Assembly (NCBI GenBank): GCA_036397975.1
Contig: DASWHW010000224.1
Span: 1-15,004, forward strand
Direction of reading: 5' to 3'
DNA length: 15,004 bases
From: SZUA-287 sp036397975
Lineage (GTDB): Bacteria; Bacteroidota; Ignavibacteria; UBA10030; UBA6906
Shown: in pieces, positions 1 through 7,545 of the stretch
How positions within the stretch are numbered: position 1 is the stretch's first letter
How the letters are laid out: each line of letters starts with the position of its first letter
The notes under the pieces: model-generated
Database searches by the model: none
Seen by the model: only the letters and a program-made list of their open reading frames with translations
Told to the model about the DNA's origin: nothing
Made by a program: the position numbers and the translations under genes

Positions 1-473
1 ACTCGATTATGGAGAACATTAGCTATGGCGCAGATAACGGCACGAATGACCATGTCCGTGAGGCTGCCGAAATCTCGCAGCTTGTGAGTGATGTGGATGA
101 TTTCCCCAAGGGGTTCAGGACAATGCTTGGCGAACGGGGTATTACTCTTTCGGGTGGACAGAAACAGCGCGCAAGTATAGCGCGGGCGGTGATGCGAAAA
201 CCAAAGATACTCATTCTCGACGATGCTCTCTCTGCCGTTGATACGCATACTGAAGAAGAGATTCTCAAACGTCTCAAAAGCGTCATGAGCAAACGGACGA
301 GCATCCTGATCAGCCACCGCATTTCCACCGTCAAGGATGCCGACATGATCATCGTACTGGATGACGGTGAAATTGTCGAGCGGGGAACCCACGACGAGCT
401 GGTGAAGCTTGGCGGCAAGTACGCAGACCTTCATCAGAAGCAGCTTCTTGAAAAAGAGCTGGAAGAACTCTAA
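1..473 (+). CDS. ABC exporter half-transporter, C-terminal part of nucleotide-binding domain (partial, 5' end outside window)
   Basis: This is the 3' end of an ABC half-transporter that hydrolyses ATP at the cytoplasmic face of the inner membrane. The frame is open from base 3 and the first ATG (base 9) is internal: residues SIMENISYG match the stretch after the Q-loop in exporter ATPases. The visible domain has a canonical signature LSGGQKQR (nt 147-170), Walker B LILDD followed by the D-loop SAVD, and the H-loop histidine in ILISHRIST. At the catalytic position after Walker B there is Asp (codon 222-224) where active exporters have Glu. Walker A and the membrane domain lie upstream of the window. 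The next gene starts 4 bases after the stop and encodes a second half-transporter with complementary motif changes. The two are probably a heterodimer of the TM287/288, LmrCD or BmrCD kind. The substrate cannot be told from the sequence. Confidence 0.93.
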   Translation, partial: SIMENISYGADNGTNDHVREAAEISQLVSDVDDFPKGFRTMLGERGITLSGGQKQRASIARAVMRKPKILILDDALSAVDTHTEEEILKRLKSVMSKRTSILISHRISTVKDADMIIVLDDGEIVERGTHDELVKLGGKYADLHQKQLLEKELEEL

Positions 474-477
474 TACC

Positions 478-2262
478 ATGCACGAAGAAGAAGTCTTAGG
501 TAAAGCATACGACGGGACGCTGATGAAGCGTCTCATCAAGTACCTCCGTCCGTACAAATGGTACGTTGGGATGGGGATACTCTTGAGCATTGCAGTCTCC
601 GGCATGGAAGCCGTCCGTCCCTATTTCACCAAGATCGCCGTTGACAAGGATATTGCCAATCGAGATGAACAGGGGTTGCTCTGGACGGTCTTACTCTTTC
701 TTGGCGTGATGATTCTTCGGGGCATTATTCAATATGTCAACGCGTACCTGACACAATGGATCGGACAGAAAACGATATTCGACCTTCGGATGGAAGTGTT
801 CGAGCATCTTCAACAGCGCGGCCTGAAGTTCTTCGACAAAAACCCCATCGGCCGGCTGATCACTCGAGTCACGAACGACATTGAGGTCTTGAATGATATG
901 TTCTCGTCGGGGATCGTGATGGTGTTCAGCGATGTCTTTACTATTATCGGGATTCTCTACTTCATGTTCTCGATGAACTGGATCCTCGCACTGATCTCGC
1001 TGAGCGTTCTTCCGCTATTGTTTTACGGGACATTCCTGTTCAGGAAGAAAGCCCGCGAAGCATATCGGGAGGTTCGCTTGCAAATAGCGCGGATCAATGC
1101 GTTCATGCAGGAACATATCACCGGCATGATGGTAGACCAGGTCTTCAATCGTGAGGAGCGCTCGTTCGGGCAGTTCGAAACCATCAATGCCGCGCACCGT
1201 GAAGCAAATATCAAGTCCATCTTCTACTATGCGGTGTTCTATCCTGCAGTGGAAATCATCGGCGCCCTTGCGGTCGCCCTGATTATTCTCTCAACCGGCG
1301 TCGGAACAATCAGCTCTACAATTACTCTCGGGACGGTGATCGCATTTCTGCAATTCAATGAAATGTTTTGGCGTCCGATCCGCGATCTTTCCGAAAAATA
1401 CAACGTAATGCAAACGGCTATGGCCTCGTCGGAGCGGATCTTTAAGCTGTTGGATGACAAAACCGCGATCCATGATCCGGCCGAACCGGTGACGCTGCAG
1501 GAGGTGAAAGGGGAGATTGAATTTCGCAACGTGTGGTTTGCCTATAATGAGCCCGAATGGGTGCTCAAAGATATTTCGTTCACGATTAAAGCCGGAGAGA
1601 CTGTGGCCTTCGTCGGCCATACCGGGGCGGGAAAGACGACCATCATCAGTCTCTTGTCCCGCTTCTATGACATTCAGAAAGGAGAAATCCTGATTGATGG
1701 CGTGAATGTGAAGCACCTGCGACTGAGTGACTTGCGCAGATGTATTGCCGTCGTTCTGCAGGATGTCTTTCTCTTTTCCGGGGATATTTCTTCCAATATT
1801 AGTCTTGGAGAGCGCGCCATATCGCAGGAGAGCATTGAACACGCGGCGACGGTCGTCGGGGCAAGCAGATTCATTGAGCGTCTTCCCGCGAGGTATGCCG
1901 AGGAAGTGAAAGAACGAGGCTCGACATTATCCGTGGGACAAAAACAGCTCATTTCATTTGCCAGGGCTCTCGCCTTTGATCCGAAGGTTCTTGTTCTCGA
2001 TGAAGCGACATCCAGCGTCGACACGGAAACAGAGTTGCTGATTCAAGGAGCAATCAGAAAATTGCTGCAGGGAAGGACGTCGATCGTTATTGCACACCGA
2101 CTTTCGACGATTCAATCAGCGGACAAGATTATAGTGATGCATAAAGGTGAAATCAGGGAAAAGGGGACACACCAGGAACTGCTTGCTCAGGGGGGGATCT
2201 ATTACAAGCTCTACCAACTCCAGTACAAAGATCAGGAACTTCGCGCCGTTTCTTCTGCCTGA
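478..2262 (+). CDS. ABC exporter half-transporter, ATP-binding and permease protein (MsbA/LmrD-like)
   Basis: A complete 594-residue half-transporter. The N-terminal membrane domain (about residues 20-320) has the usual six hydrophobic segments; the nucleotide-binding domain spans about 345-585. Walker A is GHTGAGKTT (380-388), the Q-loop Gln is in VVLQDVFLFSG (Q428), and Walker B VLVLDEATSSVD has the catalytic Glu (E509). The H-loop is IVIAHRLST (H540). The signature is LSVGQ (484-488) rather than LSGGQ. Paired with the preceding gene, this gives one site with full catalytic residues and one degenerate site, as in known heterodimeric exporters of drugs or lipids. The start at 478 was chosen because it follows the previous stop by 4 bases and an AG-rich stretch (GGAAG, 461-465) precedes it. 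An upstream in-frame ATG at 409 would overlap the previous gene by 65 bases and add residues not typical of the family. The substrate is unknown. Confidence 0.93.
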   Translation: MHEEEVLGKAYDGTLMKRLIKYLRPYKWYVGMGILLSIAVSGMEAVRPYFTKIAVDKDIANRDEQGLLWTVLLFLGVMILRGIIQYVNAYLTQWIGQKTIFDLRMEVFEHLQQRGLKFFDKNPIGRLITRVTNDIEVLNDMFSSGIVMVFSDVFTIIGILYFMFSMNWILALISLSVLPLLFYGTFLFRKKAREAYREVRLQIARINAFMQEHITGMMVDQVFNREERSFGQFETINAAHREANIKSIFYYAVFYPAVEIIGALAVALIILSTGVGTISSTITLGTVIAFLQFNEMFWRPIRDLSEKYNVMQTAMASSERIFKLLDDKTAIHDPAEPVTLQEVKGEIEFRNVWFAYNEPEWVLKDISFTIKAGETVAFVGHTGAGKTTIISLLSRFYDIQKGEILIDGVNVKHLRLSDLRRCIAVVLQDVFLFSGDISSNISLGERAISQESIEHAATVVGASRFIERLPARYAEEVKERGSTLSVGQKQLISFARALAFDPKVLVLDEATSSVDTETELLIQGAIRKLLQGRTSIVIAHRLSTIQSADKIIVMHKGEIREKGTHQELLAQGGIYYKLYQLQYKDQELRAVSSA

Positions 2263-2284
2263 TCGCAATCGAGCTTCACGTGTG

Positions 2285-2316
2285 GTTGCAACTCGTTCTG
2301 TGATTCGGTAGATTTA
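2285..2316 (+). promoter_or_regulatory. Candidate Bacteroidota-type promoter for fbp
   Basis: GTTG (2285-2288) is followed after exactly 20 bases by TAGATTTA (2309-2316). This fits the TTTG-N19/21-TAnnTTTG primary promoter pattern known in Bacteroidota with one mismatch in each box. The same layout occurs in front of two other genes in this window. Transcription would start near 2323, giving a leader of about 97 bases that includes the hairpin at 2350-2374. Assigned by eye only. Confidence 0.35.
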
Positions 2317-2349
2317 TTCAACGACTCATCGTCAATCGTGATGCCCTCG

Positions 2350-2379
2350 CCTTGGTGGCCCCTAACCACTGAGGGTTTT
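2350..2379 (+). terminator. Weak intrinsic terminator or leader hairpin between the ABC pair and fbp
   Basis: CCTTGGTGG (2350-2358) can pair with CCACTGAGG (2366-2374) over 9 bp, including two G-U pairs, with a 7-base loop, followed by G and four T. It could end the ABC transporter transcript. If the promoter candidate at 2285-2316 is real, it lies instead inside the fbp leader and would act as an attenuator. The T-tract is short, so confidence is modest. Confidence 0.4.
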
Positions 2380-2419
2380 CACAACTCACCTGTATTTCTT
2401 GCACAAAAGGATACTTTTT

Positions 2420-3445
2420 ATGGAATATCCTCGCACGGCGGCCGTGTCAAAATTTATGACATTGGAGCGACACATTGTTGAAGGGGAACGTCTCCACCCC
2501 GGGGCCACAGGAGAATTCTCCGGCCTCATGCACAATCTCTCGCTGGCCGTCAAACTCGTCTGGCGCGAAGTCACCAAGGCCGGATTGGTCAACATCCTTG
2601 GGCAGACGGACCGGAAAAACAAGAGCGGTGACGTTGTGAAGAAGCTTGACGAGTTCGCGGATGAGACTATTTACAAAGCGATGGATCACGGAGGTCACTT
2701 GTGCGTGATGGCATCGGAAGAAAATGAAGACATTCTCAAGATACCCGAAAATTATCCGACCGGAAAATACGTGTTGGCTTACGATCCGCTCGACGGGTCA
2801 GGCAACATCGAGGCCAACGTAACGGTTGGGACGATCTTTTCTGTCTATAAGCGAATCAGTCCTTCCGGAGGCGGGACGATCGAAGATCTCCTGCAATCCG
2901 GCGTCAAACAAGTCGCGGCAGGATATGCGCTGTTCGGTTCCAGCATGATGTTTGTCTACTGCACAGGAAATGGCGTTCACGGTTTTACACTCGATCCCAC
3001 TGTCGGAGAGTTTTTGCTTTCACATGAAAATATCCGTATTCCAAAGAAGGGCTCCATCTACTCGATGAATGAGGGGAACTTCGAGCGCTGGTCGCCTGAA
3101 ATGCAGAAGTACTGTAAGTGGATGAAGCAAGAGGATAAGTCAACAGGCAGACCATACTCATCGCGTTATATCGGATCTCTCGTCGCCGACGTGCACCGAA
3201 CCCTTTTGTACGGTGGAATGTATTGCTACCCCGGCGATGCAAAAAACAAAGACGGAAAACTCCGTCTTGTGTATGAGAACAATCCACTAGCATATATCGT
3301 CGAGCATGCCGGAGGCGCTGCCACAAACGGCACCCAGAGAATCCTCGAACTTCAGCCGAAAGAGCTGCATCAAAAATCCCCTCTGTTCATCGGGAGCCAA
3401 GAAGAGGTGCGTATTGCTGGGGAATTTCTGACGGGAAAGCGATAG
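2420..3445 (+). CDS. fbp: Fructose-1,6-bisphosphatase class I
   Basis: This cytoplasmic enzyme removes the 1-phosphate from fructose 1,6-bisphosphate, the irreversible step of gluconeogenesis. The 341-residue product matches the usual class I length (about 330-340). The metal- and phosphate-site motif DPLDGSGN is at residues 122-129, preceded by the acidic pair in ASEENED (98-104). Substrate-binding blocks follow: YSSRYIGSLVADVHR (246-260) and GKLRLVYENNPLAYIVEHAGG (279-299). The ATG at 2420 is preceded by AAAAGGA (2405-2411) at an 8-base distance. A TTG seven codons upstream (2399) is less likely because it would place that ribosome site inside the gene. The gene is transcribed on its own, between a possible weak terminator upstream and a strong one downstream. 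Its neighbours have no obvious metabolic link. Confidence 0.97.
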   Translation: MEYPRTAAVSKFMTLERHIVEGERLHPGATGEFSGLMHNLSLAVKLVWREVTKAGLVNILGQTDRKNKSGDVVKKLDEFADETIYKAMDHGGHLCVMASEENEDILKIPENYPTGKYVLAYDPLDGSGNIEANVTVGTIFSVYKRISPSGGGTIEDLLQSGVKQVAAGYALFGSSMMFVYCTGNGVHGFTLDPTVGEFLLSHENIRIPKKGSIYSMNEGNFERWSPEMQKYCKWMKQEDKSTGRPYSSRYIGSLVADVHRTLLYGGMYCYPGDAKNKDGKLRLVYENNPLAYIVEHAGGAATNGTQRILELQPKELHQKSPLFIGSQEEVRIAGEFLTGKR

Positions 3446-3465
3446 TGTTGAATTCACTGTAAGAG

Positions 3466-3503
3466 CAAAAAAAAACCCCGGTTGTTCCGGGGCTTTTTGT
3501 TTC
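3466..3503. terminator. Strong bidirectional intrinsic terminator
   Basis: CCCCGG (3476-3481), loop TTGTT and CCGGGG (3487-3492) form a perfect G/C-rich stem. A run of A precedes it and C-TTTTT-G-TTT follows. Read on the plus strand it ends fbp; read on the minus strand the A-run becomes a T-run and ends the convergent lipoprotein gene. This is the expected layout for two genes meeting tail to tail. Confidence 0.92.
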
Positions 3504-3520
3504 TCTCACGGTGCTAAAGC

Positions 3521-4219
3521 TTAGAGACTGGCGAGCCGTTCCTGGGCTTTTTTCTGCAATGGGCTTGTTGGGTAGGTATTCAGGAATGTATTGAATGCCT
3601 CTCGCGCTGCATCTCTGTTTCCCGAGGCAATGAGGCAGTTGCCGATCATGAACTGTGCATAGCTTTTCTTTTCCGACGTAACATACTTCAACACTTCTTC
3701 GAACTGAGAAATTGCCTGACTGTACCGACGCAGTCCGTACAGTGATTCGCCAATCCAGTAGTGACAATTTGGGACGAGCTTATCGTTAATTCCGCCGGAA
3801 AGAAGTCCCTCGAATTGACGAATAGCAGATTGGTAGTTCCTGTTCCGAAACTCAGCAAGGGCCTGTTCATATCCTGTTGCATGACTCTCCGTCGTTCCTT
3901 CGGGAGGAGGCGTTGAGATAAACTCCATTGCTGCGATCGCCTCATCCAGCTTTGTTTCCAATTCGGCGGAACGTGCGCGCAGGCTCTGGTTCTCCGAGGC
4001 AAGCGCATCCATTTGTTGCTTCATGATTCTGTTCTGGTTCATGAGACTGTCGACGCGGTATTCAAGAGTGGCAGTCGCAGACACGGGGGGGCTATCTTCC
4101 CAGCCTTCGGATAATTCGTCAGTTGATCCGCAGCCAATAATTGCCGCAAGGGGAATAAGTGCAACCACCAACAAACTTCCGAACAGCGATGTGTTCCGGT
4201 CCTTTGGTGTCTCTGCCAT
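3521..4219 (-). CDS. Envelope TPR lipoprotein, CpoB/YbgF-like
   Basis: A 232-residue exported lipoprotein. A basic N-terminus (KDR) is followed by a hydrophobic stretch (about residues 12-28) ending in AIIGC, so Cys30 is the likely lipid-carrying residue. The box has Ile rather than Leu at -3, so it is imperfect. Residues about 50-97 form a heptad-rich coiled coil. From about 114 to 230 there are three TPR-like repeats (YEQALAEFRNRNYQSAI, YWIGESLYGLRRYSQAI, FMIGNCLIASGNRDAA). Coiled coil plus C-terminal TPR is the layout of CpoB/YbgF, which coordinates Tol-Pal and cell-wall synthesis at division. No tol or pal gene is next to it, so that role is only an inference; BamD-like scaffolding is another option. 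The start has an excellent ribosome site, AAGGAGGA (minus strand, 4226-4233). The gene is alone and diverges from the histidine kinase. Confidence 0.85.
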   Translation of the reverse strand: MAETPKDRNTSLFGSLLVVALIPLAAIIGCGSTDELSEGWEDSPPVSATATLEYRVDSLMNQNRIMKQQMDALASENQSLRARSAELETKLDEAIAAMEFISTPPPEGTTESHATGYEQALAEFRNRNYQSAIRQFEGLLSGGINDKLVPNCHYWIGESLYGLRRYSQAISQFEEVLKYVTSEKKSYAQFMIGNCLIASGNRDAAREAFNTFLNTYPTSPLQKKAQERLASL

Positions 4220-4260
4220 GGGGAGTCCTCCTTAAGAGTGATAGTGTAAATACCGCACCA

Positions 4261-4289
4261 AATGTATCAAACGGTAAGTCCAATGTCAA
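4261..4289 (-). promoter_or_regulatory. Promoter of the CpoB-like lipoprotein gene
   Basis: Read on the minus strand: TTGACA (4284-4289), a 17-base spacer, then TACATTTG (4259-4266). It fits the classical -35/-10 pattern (perfect -35, TACATT as -10). It also fits the Bacteroidota pattern, cTTG-N20-TAnnTTTG, with a perfect TAnnTTTG box. The start of transcription would fall near 4253, about 20 bases ahead of the ribosome-binding site. Confidence 0.6.
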
Positions 4290-4378
4290 GCAGAGCAGTA
4301 GTACGATTGTTTAAACATCCTCACCAAAGAAGCCGGGAACTTTGCTATCCCTTATCTGCTTCACAAGGGGCGGCATCG

Positions 4379-4410
4379 TTTGATTTTGACCAGTTCGATG
4401 TCTAACTTTT
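4379..4410 (+). promoter_or_regulatory. Candidate promoter of the heme-sensor two-component operon
   Basis: TTTG (4379-4382), exactly 20 bases, then TAACTTTT (4403-4410). This matches the Bacteroidota TTTG-N20-TAnnTTTG pattern except for the last base. Transcription would begin near 4417, 27 bases before the kinase ATG. It is divergent from the lipoprotein promoter; the two lie about 90 bases apart. Confidence 0.5.
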
Positions 4411-4443
4411 TCATACACCACCTGCAACGTACCATTTCGTACC

Positions 4444-6030
4444 ATGAAGTCGATAAAACGCTTTTCTCTGTCACGCAAGATCGCCGTTGGAATTGTCCCC
4501 CTGTTTCTGGTATTCGTTACTGCTAGCGTTATCCTGCAGAATCATTTCCAGGAAGTGGAAATGGTCCGCCAGGCGCAGGTGACCGCCTACGTATATGCAG
4601 ACATCATCAAGGAGGCCATGGTAAGTATGATGGTGAATAACCTGGAGGTTGATGAAGGCTTTCTGGAGCAGGTCAACAAGCTTGCCCAGTTCGACACGCT
4701 GCATATCCTGGTGAACGAACTGAAACTTCGCCCGGATGTCGTCCCTCCCGAAAAGATGAAGCGTGTGGCCACTGAACATAAAACCCTGGTTCCGCACGAT
4801 GATGTTGAACGCAAGGCGATGGAAACAGGGACGCCGTTTTTTTCGACTCAAGGTGAACAGTTTCGAGGAGTGATCCCGTTCAATGCAACGAAAAAATGTC
4901 AGGAATGTCACGCGGTGCCACTGGGGTATACCCTGGGAGCAGCCGATCTGCATATTTCATTTTCCCAGGTTGCTGCCGCTGCCGAAGGGAATTGGCGGCG
5001 GTCTCTTTTCATTTTTCTCATCTTTGCGGTCCTTGCAATGATCGTGGCGACAATTGGCTTTCGCAAAATTATCTCTCAGCCCACAAACAAATTGATCGAT
5101 GCCGCGAATCAAATTCAACAGGGAAATCTTGACCATTCCGTTGCTCTTGATCCGGTGGGAGGGAATACCACAGACGACGAACTCCATTATCTTGCAGACC
5201 GCTTTGAAGACATGCGTCTGTCGTTGAAGGAAAAAATAGAACAACTGGATGAACTGAATAGAAGCCTCTTGCAGAGGAACAACGAACTTGAGAACGCTCT
5301 TGCACAACTCCAACAGGCGCAGGATGATCTCATCAAGATGGAGCGTCTGGCTGTCACCGGGAAGATGACCGCCCAGCTTTCCCACGAGATTAACAATCCC
5401 GTGCACAATATTCAAAGCCTCCTGCAGACCTCGCTCCGCAAGCTCGCCGGTGGTCAGCCAAAGGTACAGGAATTGTTGAGCGTCGCACTCGAAGAGATCG
5501 AACGCATGGCAAAGCTCACCCGTCAGATGCTGGATGTGTATCGCGGTTCGATGACAGAGATACGACGCGAACCGATGAGCGTGCAGGCGCTTCTTACGGA
5601 GGTTGCTGAACTAAACGCTCCGATCCTCCAGGAGGCGGGAATCACGATTCAATGTGACCTTCTCAAAAAGAATCTCACCATGCTTTGCTCCCGTGATAAG
5701 ATGAGGCAAATATTTCTGAACCTGATCCTGAACGCAAAGGACGCTATGCCAAAAGGAGGAACCATTACGCTTCGGGCGAGGGAAGAAGGGACGAAGGTGT
5801 GTATGGAGGTGATCGATCAAGGAAGAGGAATTCCTGTGGAACATCTCGATAAGATTTTCGATGCATTCTATTCTACGAAGGAAGAATTGAGAGGCGCAGG
5901 ACTGGGACTCTTCGTGACCTACGGACTTGTGCAGCAACACGGCGGGACCATCAACGTCCGCAGCGAGGTTGGACGTGGATCGGTATTTACGATTACTATG
6001 GAGGCAGCATATGATGCAGTCCAATCCTGA
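4444..6030 (+). CDS. Membrane sensor histidine kinase with c-type heme (CxxCH) periplasmic domain
   Basis: A 528-residue membrane kinase. Transmembrane segments are at about residues 13-31 and 187-206, flanking an extracytoplasmic sensor of about 150 residues. The sensor contains CQECH (152-156), a c-type heme attachment motif, followed by VPLGYTLGAADL. That resembles heme-c PAS/Tll0287-like (DUF3365-type) sensors in chemoreceptors and kinases of metal-reducing bacteria. A HAMP domain (about 207-262) and coiled coil (263-300) follow. The kinase core has the phosphoacceptor His in LSHEINNP (H314), the N-box NLILNAKD (426-433), G1 DQGRGI (458-463), F-box FDAFYSTKEE (472-481) and G2 GAGLGLF (484-490). 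It probably senses redox state, oxygen or a small gas through heme and phosphorylates the regulator encoded next, whose gene overlaps it by 20 bases. No clear ribosome site precedes the ATG; upstream alternatives are not better. Confidence 0.93.
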   Translation: MKSIKRFSLSRKIAVGIVPLFLVFVTASVILQNHFQEVEMVRQAQVTAYVYADIIKEAMVSMMVNNLEVDEGFLEQVNKLAQFDTLHILVNELKLRPDVVPPEKMKRVATEHKTLVPHDDVERKAMETGTPFFSTQGEQFRGVIPFNATKKCQECHAVPLGYTLGAADLHISFSQVAAAAEGNWRRSLFIFLIFAVLAMIVATIGFRKIISQPTNKLIDAANQIQQGNLDHSVALDPVGGNTTDDELHYLADRFEDMRLSLKEKIEQLDELNRSLLQRNNELENALAQLQQAQDDLIKMERLAVTGKMTAQLSHEINNPVHNIQSLLQTSLRKLAGGQPKVQELLSVALEEIERMAKLTRQMLDVYRGSMTEIRREPMSVQALLTEVAELNAPILQEAGITIQCDLLKKNLTMLCSRDKMRQIFLNLILNAKDAMPKGGTITLRAREEGTKVCMEVIDQGRGIPVEHLDKIFDAFYSTKEELRGAGLGLFVTYGLVQQHGGTINVRSEVGRGSVFTITMEAAYDAVQS

Positions 6031-7411
6031 CGTCACCATTCTTATGGTCGATGACGACCATGCATTTCGGGTTGCGACGCAAACTCTCCTCGAAGATGAA
6101 GGTTGGAGAGTTGTGGTTGCGAAGAATGGAGATGAGGGAATAAAACTCCTGGGGACGGAGGACTTTGATCTCATCTTGTCGGATCTCGTGATGGGGATGG
6201 TGAGCGGCATCGCATTTCTTCAACACGTGAAGGAGGTCGCACCGGAACTCCCCGTGATTATGGTAACCGGATTTGGATCCATCGCGACCGCGGTTGAAGC
6301 GATGCGTATGGGCGCTTTGGACTACCTGACGAAGCCCTGTAACAATGAGGAACTGATCATAAAGGTGCGCAAAGCTCTGGATGCCGGGAAAAAAGATCGG
6401 GAACTCAAGTACCTCCGCGAAGAACTCAATACCACCTACAGTTTCGGCAATATGGTAAGCCGGAGTGCGAAAATGAAGGAGGTGTTTGAGAAGGTTCGCA
6501 AGGTCGCAGACGCTGATGTCACGGTGCTTATTCAAGGCGCCAGCGGAACTGGAAAGGAACTGGTGGCTCGTGCCTTGCATTTCAACAGCAATCGAAAGGC
6601 CATGCCCTTTGTGGCAGTTAATTGCTCGGCGATTCCAGAGAACTTGCTCGAAAGTGAGTTGTTCGGACATGAGCGTGGCGCATTCACTGGCGCTATCAAA
6701 CAACGAATTGGAAAGTTCGAAGAGGCGGACGGTAGTACCCTGTTCCTGGATGAGATCGGCGATATCGCTCCTCCCCTCCAAAGCAAGCTTCTGCGGGTGC
6801 TTCAGGAAAAGAAATTTGAAAGAGTGGGAGGGAATACTACCCTGGCGGTGAATACACGAGTTGTGACGGCAACAAACCGAAATCTCGAAATGATGATGCG
6901 GGACGGCGATTTCCGGGAGGATCTGTTCTACAGACTCAACGTTTTTCCGATTGTTTTGCCGCCCCTGCGTGATCGATTGGAGGATATTCCTCTTCTCAGC
7001 GAGCACTTACTCAAACGATATGCAGATCTTGCTGACGGACAGATACTCTCACTTACGCCTGAAGCGATTACCAACATGATGAATTACGACTGGCCGGGGA
7101 ATATCCGTGAGTTGGAGAATCTTCTGAAGCGCGCTATGATCAATGCAACCGGGGGAGTTATTATGGCACTCGACCTTCCGCAATCCTCTTCCGTTGGCAT
7201 TGTATCAGGCTCTGGTGCGGATCCCAACACTCCATTCAAGGATTATGTATCAACGATTCTCCGTGATGCGGAGAAAAAATATCTTCTCCGGATGTTGGAA
7301 AAGCACAAAGGCAATATCAATCAGATTGCCAAACTGATGGAAGTAGACAGAAAGACGGTTTATCGCAAAATGTCGGAACACTCCATCAATCCATCCGAAT
7401 ATCGTCCGTAA
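6011..7411 (+). CDS. Sigma-54-dependent response regulator, NtrC/AtoC family
   Basis: A 466-residue cytoplasmic transcription activator with the full three-domain layout. The receiver domain (about 8-125) has the acidic pocket DDD (14-16), phosphoacceptor Asp58 in SDLV and Lys108 in TKPC. The AAA+ domain (about 145-375) has Walker A GASGTGKE (176-183), the sigma-54-contacting loop GAFTGA (223-228), Walker B TLFLDE (243-248) and the arginine-finger region FREDLFYRLN (301-310). The C-terminal Fis-type helix-turn-helix is at about 432-455 (NINQIAKLMEVDRKTVYRKM). GGAGG (6000-6004) lies 6 bases before the ATG at 6011; an adjacent ATG at 6014 is equally possible. The gene overlaps its kinase partner by 20 bases, so they are almost certainly a cognate pair. 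Its targets should carry -24/-12 promoters, and the next intergenic region holds a good candidate. Confidence 0.95.
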   Translation: MMQSNPDVTILMVDDDHAFRVATQTLLEDEGWRVVVAKNGDEGIKLLGTEDFDLILSDLVMGMVSGIAFLQHVKEVAPELPVIMVTGFGSIATAVEAMRMGALDYLTKPCNNEELIIKVRKALDAGKKDRELKYLREELNTTYSFGNMVSRSAKMKEVFEKVRKVADADVTVLIQGASGTGKELVARALHFNSNRKAMPFVAVNCSAIPENLLESELFGHERGAFTGAIKQRIGKFEEADGSTLFLDEIGDIAPPLQSKLLRVLQEKKFERVGGNTTLAVNTRVVTATNRNLEMMMRDGDFREDLFYRLNVFPIVLPPLRDRLEDIPLLSEHLLKRYADLADGQILSLTPEAITNMMNYDWPGNIRELENLLKRAMINATGGVIMALDLPQSSSVGIVSGSGADPNTPFKDYVSTILRDAEKKYLLRMLEKHKGNINQIAKLMEVDRKTVYRKMSEHSINPSEYRP

Positions 7412-7435
7412 TGTGGCCGCGACGCCACACTTTTT
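7412..7435 (+). terminator. Intrinsic terminator after the two-component operon
   Basis: TGTGGC (7412-7417) pairs perfectly with GCCACA (7424-7429) across a 6-base loop and is followed by C and five T. It begins one base after the regulator's stop codon. It separates the two-component operon from the downstream polysaccharide genes, so those need their own promoter. Confidence 0.8.
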
Positions 7436-7447
7436 GAACCATCAAAC

Positions 7448-7468
7448 CCCCTCTCCGTCCCCTCTCCG
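7448..7468 (+). repeat. Tandem 10-bp repeat with 11-base period upstream of the ECF sigma operon
   Basis: CCCCTCTCCG occurs at 7448-7457 and again, identically, at 7459-7468. The 11-base period puts both copies on nearly the same face of the helix. It lies about 80-100 bases ahead of the -24/-12-like element, a usual distance for an enhancer-type activator site. It could equally be chance low-complexity pyrimidine sequence. Confidence 0.5.
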
Positions 7469-7545
7469 CCACACTTTCCCCCCAATTCAAATCCTCTTCG
7501 CCAGAAAATCAGGGTTTGCGGCAATAACCAATCAGCGATCGTTCC

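Noticed and set aside
409..477. Upstream in-frame start for the second ABC half-transporter
   Set aside because: It would overlap the preceding gene by 65 bases and add 23 residues unlike the family N-terminus; the ATG at 478 fits better.
1291..1842. 183-codon open frame on the minus strand within the ABC transporter
   Set aside because: Fully inside a gene with clear conserved motifs; no domain and no ribosome site or separate promoter evident.
5996..7006. 336-codon open frame on the minus strand
   Set aside because: It lies opposite the receiver and AAA+ domains of a well-conserved sigma-54 regulator. It has no recognisable domain, and the frame appears to be open as a by-product of codon use on the coding strand.
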